64,000 nt of DNA, taken from contig NRSV01000003.1 of assembly GCA_002286855.1 (NCBI GenBank), positions 552,831 to 616,830 of the forward strand, given 5' to 3'. The translations under genes and the position numbers were made by a program. Below, in pieces: positions 55,344-64,000 of this stretch (position 1 is its first letter; each line of letters starts with the position of its first letter). This DNA comes from Bipolaris cookei (Eukaryota; Ascomycota; Dothideomycetes; Pleosporales; Pleosporaceae). The notes under the pieces were generated by a model. The model worked only from the letters and a program-made list of their open reading frames with translations. It was not told the origin of the DNA and searched no databases.

Positions 55344-56798
55344 ATGGCGCTCCAAGAATTTATAGTTGGCGTCATAGGCGCTCACGTGGCATTGACAGTC
55401 AGTCTGACTCCTTTTCTTATACTATTCATTCGTTCAATCTACCGCGTCTACTTTCATCCGCTTGCACATATTCCCGGGCCCATATTGTCCAAATTGACGT
55501 CTCTCTGGCTTCACTATCATGCTTACATCGGTGATGAAGCGAGCGTCATTCACAAGCTTCACCAACAATACGGCCCATACGTCCGAGTTTCACCCAACGA
55601 AGTTGACCTGAGTGACGCCGATGGCATACCCGCAATATACGTATCGAAAGGGGGTTTTCCGAAAGCAAGATGTTACGCAAACTTTGACATTGATGGCCAC
55701 AAGACTATCTTTTCGACTACCAATCAGGAGTATAGGGCTCATAGGGCGAAAGCAGTGCTACCACTCTTTTCAACCAAGGCTTTGCGTGAGAATGAACAGG
55801 CTATATGGGGATGTGTAGATTGTATGGTGGACCGACTGAAGGAAGAAGCAAAGACCAAGAGACCTGTCAATGTGCTCAACCTCACACGAAGCCTGGCGGT
55901 CGATGCGGTATCTACCCACCTGTTCCGAGAAAACTATGACGGTGTTAGCGAAAAAGGGCCGGTATTGAGTGTAAGCGCGTTTGTGGATGCATTTGTGGCA
56001 GTAGGCCGCTTCTTTTACCTTCCAAACACCGCATTTGTTTGGCTAGAATGGGCTGTTGAGAAATGGGCGCCTGATCGCGAGACAGATGATAGCATGTCAC
56101 TGGTCGATAAGTTTGTTGCTACACTGGTTGGGAATACGACCTCAAAATCAATGACATATCCGGGACGTTTGCTGGCGATTGGGCTGAGCGATTCAGAGGT
56201 CAGAGCGCAGTGCAAAGACCTCATCTTCGCTGGGACGGATTCGACAGGCATGAATCTGGCTACGATAATGCGCAACCTCGTGCTGCATCCCGAAAAGTAT
56301 CAAAGACTAAAAGAAGAGTTTACCAAGAATGCCACCCTGGGGCCTGATGCGCAGGATGCTCAGGCACTTCCTTATCTCAACGCTGTCGTCAAAGAAGGCC
56401 TTCGACTTAGCATGGCAAACCCTACGCGCCTACCTCACGTCGTACCAGCTGGTGGTTGGACATTCAAAGGAACCTACTTTCCTGCCGGCTCACTCATTGG
56501 TTGTTCGGCATACGAACTGCACTTCAACCCTATCGTCTTTCCCCAGCCCCAAAAATTCAGTCCAGAAAGATGGTTAAAACCTACTGAGGACATGTCAAAA
56601 TACTGGTTTGCTTTTGGTGCAGGAAGTCGAGCGTGTATCGCTAGAAACTTAGCTACCATGGAGTTACAGTTTGCGACCGAGAGATTGGCTAAGACTGGGG
56701 TTTTAGATGGAGGAAGAGCGATTCAAAAGGAAGTCGAGATCTATGAGTGGTTCAACTCGAAAGTCAAGGGCGGTAAAATTGAGCTTGTGTGGGAGTAA
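55344..56798 (+). CDS. Cytochrome P450 monooxygenase
   Basis: Single exon, 484 aa from the Met following the TATA box. An N-terminal membrane anchor (GAHVALTVSLTPFLILFI) is followed by the proline hinge FHPLAHIPGP. The I-helix oxygen-binding motif is AGTDSTGM, the K-helix ExxR is EGLR, and the PERF-type motif is PERW. The haem loop FAFGAGSRACIARNLA has the ligand at C431. It resembles fungal class-II P450s of the benzoate-hydroxylase/pisatin-demethylase broad group; the substrate cannot be assigned. The residue after the haem Cys-Ile is Ala instead of the usual Gly, a tolerated variant. No polyketide, peptide or terpene synthase lies nearby, so it stands alone. Confidence 0.92.
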   Translation: MALQEFIVGVIGAHVALTVSLTPFLILFIRSIYRVYFHPLAHIPGPILSKLTSLWLHYHAYIGDEASVIHKLHQQYGPYVRVSPNEVDLSDADGIPAIYVSKGGFPKARCYANFDIDGHKTIFSTTNQEYRAHRAKAVLPLFSTKALRENEQAIWGCVDCMVDRLKEEAKTKRPVNVLNLTRSLAVDAVSTHLFRENYDGVSEKGPVLSVSAFVDAFVAVGRFFYLPNTAFVWLEWAVEKWAPDRETDDSMSLVDKFVATLVGNTTSKSMTYPGRLLAIGLSDSEVRAQCKDLIFAGTDSTGMNLATIMRNLVLHPEKYQRLKEEFTKNATLGPDAQDAQALPYLNAVVKEGLRLSMANPTRLPHVVPAGGWTFKGTYFPAGSLIGCSAYELHFNPIVFPQPQKFSPERWLKPTEDMSKYWFAFGAGSRACIARNLATMELQFATERLAKTGVLDGGRAIQKEVEIYEWFNSKVKGGKIELVWE

Positions 56799-57883
56799 GC
56801 TGGTTAAATGCGCAGGCGCAAGAGCAGCAATATATGAAAAATATGCTGTTGTTTGATCGAATTATACATGTTCGGTTTTGCGCATAAAGGTTATCATTTC
56901 GGACAAAATTTGAGGTGATGAGGAGTGAAAATGTGAAGATTTCCGTGTCAGCTGACACAGAGCATAGTAGGCAAACAATTTACAATTCCTCACAATCCCT
57001 CGGAGCTATTACAAATATAATCATTCCTTTCTCGCAGCTTTCTCCATACCACAGGCTCGATTTCTCTTGACAACTGATCTGCTAGCCAAATTTCACACTG
57101 CAGAATCAGAACTAGAATAGCATGATAACAATCTTGGTTTGTTGCTGTGAGCTTCCTACTCTATCGTGTGGCATCCAGACTACGGTGAGATCAGTGCGTG
57201 GAAAAGCAGACATGTACCGATATCCCGGGGCTTAGTGGAATTCCCATCCAAGATCCCGACGTTTTTCCTCATTCATCCCCACCTTATTTTTATGACATAA
57301 TAGTGTTGATGGTGCGAGTCAAGGCGGCATCCAACCGGATATGCGGTCACGTTCGAACCCGTTGCACCAAGATGATATTGTTTTGAGAAGCAGTAGAGGG
57401 TATCTGTTAAAGTCTTTCAATATTCTTCAACTTAGTTTTCGCAGGATGCAAAAGACGCCGACTAGGTACCTGGGCCGATCTCAGCGTTCCGTGGTACAGT
57501 GTCGAGACTGACGGCGATGACATCATACTAAGATATTGCCGACAGCCGTCAGAAGCCATTTTGCGGGGAAACCCCTATCATTCCTCCATTTCCCAACATT
57601 GGCCATGCAGGCCAACACTTTCGGCGCAACCTTGCTGACGTCCGATCGTTGAATTTAGTACTTCTTAGGAACATTGCCAAGGATAAATGATGCATCTCCG
57701 GCTGTACAGCCCAGCCACGTACGTGTACAGACCGGTCAACTACCCGGGTTTCGCGGTTACAATGGCAGGTTTCTTTGCAGACCTGTCTTGCACGGCCGAA
57801 AAGTTAAAAGGAGGCTGGAGCGTGTGAATTCTTCATTTGGGATCTCTTTGCTTTCGTTGCGGTGAAAAATCGTCCTCAAAACA
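56799..57883. other. Intergenic upstream of trehalase
   Basis: 1.1 kb of mixed composition. A tRNA-like stem at 57311-57369 was examined and rejected. No other feature was recognised. Confidence 0.55.
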
Positions 57884-59967
57884 ATGGCTTCGTTAAGATT
57901 GTTGGCTACAGCTCTTGTGACAACAGTACCTCTGGCAAATGCATTGTATATCAATGGTAGTGTGATCGCGCCTTGCGACTCTCCCATATACTGCTATGGC
58001 GATTTGCTCCGCGAGATTGAACTCGCAAGACCATTTACGGATTCAAAGACGTTTGTTGATTTGTGAGTACTGCCAAGAACATATGCCTCTTATACCTTCT
58101 GACGAAGCGTAGACCAACAATACGTCCATTAGACGAAGTTCTCGCCGCTTTCGCCAATCTTTCTCGACCCATTAAGAACGACACCGCACTTAATGATTTT
58201 CTGTCCGAGTACTTTGGAAAGGCTGGTTCCGAACTTGAGGAAGTACCTACGGAGCAGCTAGAGACCCAGCCAGACTTCCTCGATAACGTCAATAGCTCCA
58301 CCGTAGCAGATTTCACCCGCCAGGTCATAGACATCTGGCCAGATCTGACACGTCGCTATGTTGGAGCTGGAAACTGCACTGGCTGCGTTAACTCATTCAT
58401 CCCTGTGAACCGCACCTTTGTGGTCGCAGGTGGGCGTTTCCGAGAGCCGTACTACTGGGATTCGTTCTGGATCATTGAAGGCCTTCTCCGCACTCAGGGA
58501 TCATTTACTCAAATCGCTGAGAATATCATTGAAAATTTCCTGGATCTTGTCGAAGATATCGGCTTTGTGCCAAATGGCGCTCGACGATATTATGAAAACC
58601 GATCCCAGCCACCACTTCTCACCCAAATGGTTCGTATTTATGTAGAGTACACGCAAAACTACACGTTGCTGGAACGTGCTCTGCCTATCCTCGAGCAAGA
58701 GTATGACTTTTGGGTCACTAACCGCACGGTAACGCTTGAGCGCGCCGGTAGGAACTACTCGCTAAATCACTATGCCGTATCGAATACTCAGCCGCGACCG
58801 GAATCCTTCTATGAAGACTATGTGACTGCTAACAATGAAACCTACTTCAACAAAAAAGGCGAAAATTTCAACGTTACAACCCCACTTACCGAAACTGAGA
58901 AAGCTACGCTCTATTCGAATTTAGCGTCAGGTGCTGAAAGTGGGTGGGACTATACTGCTCGCTGGATTGCCAACCCTTCCGATGCTGTTACTGATACATA
59001 TTTCCCACTCCGCTCCCTCAACACTAAGGAAATCATTCCTGTAGAGCTGAATTCGATCCTGTACTACAACGAGATAACCATCGCGGAGTTCCATCGCCAC
59101 CAAGGCAACTATGGCGCCGCACGAGCATGGGCTGAACGAGCTGCACAGCGTAGCGAGGCCATGACAGCGTTTTTGTGGTCTCCTGAACACTATAGCTACT
59201 TTGACTACAACCTTACATCTAGTAGTAAGAACATCTACACGCTCAGGGATAACTCTACTACACCCCTTTCGCTTCAGGGCGCGCCAGAGGGTCTGCAGGT
59301 ATGGTTTGAGATCTCCCAGTTCTATCCATTCTGGACTGGAGCAGCGCCAGACAGCATCAAGAACGATCCAAAGGCTATGCGGCGGGTATACGCTCGGATA
59401 GAGGAACTCTTGGAATCACGAGAAGGTGCCATTGCAGCAACAAATCTTATGACTGGTCAACAATGGGATGAGCCAAATGTCTGGCCACCACTACAATATA
59501 TCCTTATGCAGGGTCTGCTGAACACGCCACTCGAGGTCGGTGAGGAAGACAATGAGCAAACGACTGAAGACTACGTCTGGACACAAGATCTCGCCCTCCA
59601 ACTCGCACAACGCTATCTCGATTCTTTGTACTGCACTTGGCGTGTGACTGGTGGAGCAACAGAGGACGTCGCCCAGCTGCCCAATTCCCAAGGTAACGGG
59701 ACGATCTTTGAGAAGTACTCGGACGAGAGCACCAATGCTGCTGGTGGAGGCGGAGAATACGAAGTCGTCGAAGGCTTTGGTTGGTCGAACGGAGTGTTGA
59801 TCTGGGCTGTTGATCAATTCGGACAGAGACTCAAGACACCCGAGTGTGGAAACATCACAGCTGCTAATATCGGGGGCGGTGACAAGAAGAAGAGAAGTGC
59901 AGTGGAGTTGAGTAAGAGGGATGCTGAGTGGGTCAAGCAGATGGGGTCGAGACGATTGAGATACTAA
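57884..59967 (+). CDS. Secreted trehalase, glycoside hydrolase family 37
   Basis: Exons 57884-58062 and 58113-59967 give 677 aa. A signal peptide (MASLRLLATALVTTVPLANA) leads into YINGSVIAPCDSPIYCYGDL. GH37 signature 1 is AGGRFREPYYWDSF at about 164-177; signature 2 is GQQWDEPNVWPP near 507. The catalytic Asp lies in AESGWDYTARW and the general-base Glu in IFEKYSDE. At least ten N-x-S/T sequons fit a secreted glycoprotein. It lacks the N-terminal calcium-binding and phosphorylated extension of the cytosolic neutral trehalase Nth1, so it is an extracellular or vacuolar form resembling the plant and animal enzymes. It hydrolyses trehalose to two glucose. The C-terminus is dibasic (KKKRS) and basic. 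Confidence 0.94.
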
Positions 59968-61693
59968 TTCTAATGTCTATTTGGTAGTGGGCCAGCGGGC
60001 CTCTCATCCATTCTGGTCTTCTTGCCACAAGATCGCTAGTGTAGAACAACTCGAGCTAATACTATATTGACCGGTTGACAATATTCCTTTTCCTAATTAA
60101 TCATTTGTATCGGTGAATAAAGAAACAGCCTCGGCAGTGTATTATGAAGCCAGTCGTATTCAGTAAGTCCTTGTTCTCCTTCGTTCCCGATCATCATGTA
60201 CTACGGGTAAAATGCCACTACTAGCTCTGACGATCTACACTGCCGACGTGTATGTAAGTCGGTCACTCATGATTCAGAATGGCTAGGCCGTTTACTTCGT
60301 GGTGCGCATCTGCACAGAAATTTCAAAGCTTCATGTGATGTTTGAGAAATCCTATCTACTTGAGACATTTTGTCGCGATTCACAGGGACCCACCTGGTGT
60401 TCGTCGATAGGGCACATCTGAGGCAGGGGTTCTTTTCTTTTTCTCAACCCGTTATATCGCGTAGATTCCGTGGCACCATGCGACTTTAGGGCCAAGTTTT
60501 TTTTTGAAGGAGCGGAGGAGTCTGATTAAAGGGCTGTTGCATTGCGGGCTTGGCAACAGCAAGACTATTCCTAGGCGAGAAAACCGTGCTTGAGTCGATA
60601 ATCGGATACTCTAGCGTACATACGCTCCTCGGCTTGTACTTGCCGGTTTGTCCTTGGGGAATCACGAATTTGGACATACTTTGGCGGTTTTCAAGCAAGT
60701 GCGGATGATGGACAGGATTATGGTTGCCCTCTTTTGGCAGCCGATTGACATACTCTCTGAAGGGCTGGCTGTTTGGCAGCGCAGTAACTTTGCCATGATA
60801 AATGGCGTGCTCGTACGTATGGCTCATGCGACACGGAGGATTTTCTACATGGGCTGTGAACGACATTGCTATATGGGGTCCACTAGGCTGGTGCGGACGC
60901 TAACGGGCGACTACCGGCATCCTGTCCTGCTCCTATCATGCACCCTTCTCTTCTTGGACCGAGGCACATTGCTTTTGTGTGTCGCAGATGATTTACAAAC
61001 CCAGTCTCATGCAAACATACACACTACTTTACAAATCTCCTCGCAAACTCACTGGGCTGGAATCTACTAACCCCCGTTATATACTGGATAGTACGATATC
61101 CGAGACACGCCCCTTAGGCGGACCGTTTTTCTCGAAGCAAAAAGCAAAGAAGAAAATAGAACCATTTACTTGCTTTTTACCGTTTTTCATTGCCCGATTG
61201 AACGACCTGCAGTGTCAATATGTCATGTAAACTCTATTATCCGGGCGCACAGCCATTGGTGTCGTAACGCTGGTGTGTCGGGCACCCGTCTGGCACGAGG
61301 ACACCATCCAATCACTATTCTCAAATACCTACGCCACACCGGCACCAGAGCCTCGTTATTTGATGGGAGGCCGAATTTAATGTGCTTTTTTTTGCACGGG
61401 GATCAACGCTACCTAGTCCGCGCAAACCTGGTGCTACACGAAACTCCTTTCCTTCCTCGATGTCCGAGGTTAGGGTAGTACTACAGGGTGGGTATCTTGG
61501 AAAATCAGGGAGTTGAGAGTCATGACATGGTGTGGGGAGGGTAAAGATATGTGTGCATATATATATCTGTTCTCTTTGCGTGAAACAAAACGGATATCAA
61601 GGTACCGCTCACTAGATATCTTTGTTACTGCCTACTACATTCGTTTTCATATACCAATTCAACATCTATTTATGTTCTAAATATACCATCAAG
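59968..61693. other. Intergenic between trehalase and cutinase
   Basis: 1.7 kb without a supported gene; ORFs of 126 and 140 codons overlap antisense and match nothing. A TATA-like CATATATATAT lies at about 61556-61566, some 130 bp upstream of the cutinase start. Confidence 0.5.
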
Positions 61694-62504
61694 ATGAAGT
61701 TTCTCACTCTTTCCATGATGGCTGCCCTGGCGGTAGCATCGCCCATCACGCGCTCCGAGACCGCCCTCCAAGCCCGTCAACTCGGCTCCAGCACCAGCAA
61801 CGATCTCGAGCAAGGCCAGGCCGGCTCTTGCCCCAAGGCCATCTTCATCTTTGCCCGAGCCAGTGGTGAGTCCGGAAACATGGTAAGTCTTACCCTATAA
61901 TCAACTTCAACAAATCTCCCGGCTCACTCAGATTGCCAGGGATCTTCCACCGGCCCTATCGTCGCAAGGGCTCTCAAAAGCAAATACGGCGCAAACGGCG
62001 TCTGGGTCCAAGGCATCGGTGCGCCCTATGCTGCCGACTTAATCTCCAACGCCCTACCAGCCGGCACTTCTCAAAGCGCCATCGACGAAGCCGTCAAGAT
62101 GTTCCAGCTCGCAAACGAGAAGTGCCCCGAGACCCCAGTTGTGTCGGGTGGCTACAGGTAAATACACTCTCCTTCCCACATACACTATTCCCCAAAATTT
62201 ACCGTATGTGCATCTTTCTAACACAAAGAATAGTCAGGGTACTGCCGTCATCGCCGGCGCTATCCCCAAGCTCTCAGAGACCATTCGCTCCCAGGTCAAG
62301 GGCGTCGTTCTCTTTGGATATACCAAGAACAAGCAGAACAATGGTGGCATCAAGTCGTACCCTGCTGATAACGTCAAAGTTTTCTGTGCCACGGGTGATT
62401 TAGTGTGCTCTGGTACTCTTACCGTTACCGCCGCGCACTTTACCTACTTTGACGAAGCTGCGGGCCCTGCACCGGAGTTCCTCGAGAGCAAGATTGGTGC
62501 ATAA
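61694..62504 (+). CDS. Cutinase (carbohydrate esterase family 5)
   Basis: Exons 61694-61882, 61940-62157 and 62234-62504 give 225 aa. A signal peptide (MKFLTLSMMAALAVASP) and short propeptide precede the core. That core has IFIFARASGESGN (oxyanion Ser), VWVQGIGAPYAADL and the nucleophile S136 in GGYSQGTAV, whose Ser codon is split by intron 2. VVLFGYTKNKQN, the catalytic Asp (near 190) in CATGDLVCSGTL and His204 in AAHFTY follow. Four Cys fit the two family disulfides. It hydrolyses cutin polyester or related short esters outside the cell. All catalytic residues are present, so it should be active. It is 120 bp from the left end of a transposon relic. Confidence 0.95.
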
Positions 62505-62624
62505 ACTGTTTGATCTGGAGAAAAAAGAGGAGAAGAAACATGTATATATATTGCTTGTTCATGTTAGTGCATTGGGATTGGTGTATATATAAACTTCGAG
62601 TTGCAAACTAGAGAACATGGATTA

Positions 62625-63868
62625 ACGTACCTCACGGGTTCGTTGCCCACTTTTGTCAAGCCCTCACCAAAACACCTACTACCCCCTAATGTCGCAACAA
62701 CAACAGCACTTACAGCCTTCTACTGAACGTCAAACACAGCTTGCTTTTCAAGCTCTCAAACAAGACGCGAATCTATCAGAACGACGCGCTGCAGCTATCT
62801 TTAACATTACTCAAACAACACTAGGCCGTCGACGCGACAGGCAACTAATGAGCTTGGTCTACAGTGGTTGCAGCACTTTAATGAACATACAAAGGAGAAG
62901 GCGGCAGGCAACCACCGCCTGCTTATTATTAACGGCCATGAGAGTCATAACTCGCTGGATTTCCAAATTTACTGCAAAGATAACAATATTGTTACTCTTT
63001 GTATGCCTCTGCACTCATCTCACCTCTTACAGCCACTTGATGTGGGCTGTTTTGCCTCTTTGAAACAGGCATATGGACGCTAAGTCGAAGCGCTCATACG
63101 CAGCCAGATCAACCCCGTCATAAAATAAGAGTTTCTACCTTGCTTTAAGCGCCCCTTTGACAGCTCAATTACTCCTAATAATATTCAAGGAGGGTTTCGA
63201 GGCGCTGCATTGGTCCCATTTGACCCAGAACGGGTTATTTCAGCCCCTGATGTGCACTTACCTACTCCATCGCCACCACTACCCAACAATGAGCCCTGGC
63301 AGTCGCAAACTCCAAGCAATTCTACTGAATTAGACTCGCAATCGACGCTTGTGAAGGCAAGTATTCAGAGACATATAGATAGCTCACCAACTTTTATGGT
63401 GGAGGCCTTTGAGAAGGCCTCAAAGGGGGCAGCAATTATAGCGCACAAGCTAGCGTTGGCGCAACGGGAGATAGCTGAGCTTAAGGCAGCAATTGAGGCC
63501 GCAGCGCGACGAAAATCGCGCAAAAGAAAGCAGGTTCAGGCAGAGGGGACCTTGAGAAGTGAAGATGGGGCGCGCTTGGCCGCTCTTACAGACTTTGTCG
63601 CGCGTAGTGATGGGAAGAAGTCAAAGGGGCGGGTAGGCGCTGAAGTGGGTGGACCATCTCAACGACGGTGTAGACAGTGCAATATGACTGGGTATAACGC
63701 ACGAACGTGTAAGCAAGGAGTAGAACTAGACTCTGAATGATATCGTGTGTCGTATTGCACAATATAGGGCCAAAGTGGGCTGCTCTTCACCATAATGTGG
63801 TGGTTTTGGTGGGAGCTTGGCAAAAGTGGGCAATGAACCCGTGTGGGCAACGAACCCGTGAGGTACGT
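62625..63868. mobile_element. Deleted pogo/Fot1-type (DDE_1) transposon with TIRs
   Basis: Terminal inverted repeats start ACGTACCTCACGGGTTCGTT at 62625 and its exact complement ends at 63868. Both ends are flanked by TA (62623-62624, 63869-63870), the Tc1/mariner-pogo target duplication. The identical 26-bp outer part is followed on both sides by a TTTTG(T/C)CAAGC segment. On the right these are separated by an extra 17-bp near-copy of ACGGGTTCGTTGCCCAC. At 1244 bp the element is shorter than the roughly 1.8-2 kb of intact relatives. The missing portion is the transposase centre. Confidence 0.87.
62689..63740 (+). pseudogene. Transposase relic of the DDE_1 element
   Basis: The N-terminal part (62689-about 62850) keeps a Psq/pogo-type helix-turn-helix (NLSERRAAAIFNITQTTLGR). 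It then jumps, with a frame change, to the C-terminal half, LQWLQHFNEH followed by a catalytic-strand motif reading LLIINGHESHNS where relatives have LLI(I/L)DGHESH. The downstream segment LLQPLDVGCFASLKQAYGR is broken by stops at 63081-63083 and 63126-63128, then stays open to 63740. It ends in a CRQC..(x4)Y..C zinc knuckle with Tyr in place of His. With internal deletion, stops and a lost catalytic Asp it cannot be autonomous. Confidence 0.85.
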
Positions 63869-63870
63869 TA

Positions 63871-64000
63871 CTTTTTTATCTTTGGAAACATGGTACACGT
63901 CTATTTTTATTTTAGCTAAAGTAAACACGCTTGAAATCTTGGCATACACAACACCTATGATCTAACACCAATCGTTACTAATGGACTTTGTACACTAAGA
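63871..64000. other. Right flank, nothing recognised
   Basis: 130 AT-rich bases beyond the transposon end. Confidence 0.5.

Noticed and set aside
57311..57369. tRNA-like sequence: GGTGCGA pairs with TTGCACC, with GTTCGAAC between
   Set aside because: Only about 58 nt long, no T-stem pairing around TTCGAAC and no room for an anticodon arm; the acceptor-like pairing is coincidental.
60486..61070. Antisense pair of 126- and 140-codon ORFs between trehalase and cutinase
   Set aside because: Mutually overlapping and without domain matches.
53802..62504. Possible secondary-metabolite cluster around the P450
   Set aside because: Only one P450; no polyketide, peptide, terpene or DMAT synthase, transporter or cluster regulator nearby.

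Overview
This 64 kb window comes from the nuclear genome of a filamentous ascomycete. The genes have short introns (about 50-120 bp) with GT..AG ends and CTAAC/CTRAY branch sites. They include typical Pezizomycotina families: an LCCL-domain membrane protein, a PAS-only protein, a cupredoxin-like serine-rich surface protein, a UapA-type purine permease and a cutinase. Cutinase, apple-like secreted proteins and a degenerate pogo/Fot1-type transposon suggest a plant-associated Dothideomycete, perhaps Pleosporales; that placement is inference from family content only.

Layout. 0-2.3 kb: a truncated alpha/beta hydrolase and an apple-like secreted protein, both minus strand. 2.3-9.8 kb: 7.5 kb without a recognisable gene, holding degenerate tandem repeats at about 8.0-8.85 and 9.1-9.4 kb. 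9.8-22 kb: an 11-exon EED (Polycomb PRC2 subunit) gene divergent from a PAS-domain protein gene, then a cupredoxin-like membrane protein and a Set3-like PHD-SET protein, so two chromatin regulators lie within 12 kb. 23.7-26 kb: a type-B carboxylesterase pseudogene with three nonsense codons and about three frameshifts. 27-51 kb: a dense housekeeping block of YRB2-type Ran-binding protein, YIP4, GAL7, acyl-CoA-binding protein, TDP1, OLE1 delta-9 desaturase, a UapA/UapC-type xanthine/urate permease, an RKM5-type lysine methyltransferase, a long-chain acyl-CoA synthetase, IFA38 3-ketoacyl-CoA reductase, RPS11 and ERG28. 51.6-62.5 kb: LCCL membrane protein, a second apple-like secreted protein, a cytochrome P450, a secreted GH37 trehalase and a cutinase. 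62.6-63.9 kb: an internally deleted DDE transposon with terminal inverted repeats and a TA target duplication.

How the genes relate. Five of the ten genes between 31.1 and 51.0 kb act in acyl-CoA or sterol metabolism, mostly at the ER: ACBP, OLE1, the acyl-CoA synthetase, IFA38 and ERG28. Together they would activate, bind, desaturate and elongate fatty acids and scaffold sterol demethylation. They are not arranged as an operon or a secondary-metabolite cluster. The right-hand third is richer in secreted or surface proteins. I found no CRISPR array, rRNA, tRNA or biosynthetic backbone gene. Exon boundaries were worked out by hand from splice signals, reading phase and family alignment from memory; every multi-exon model given here closes in frame.
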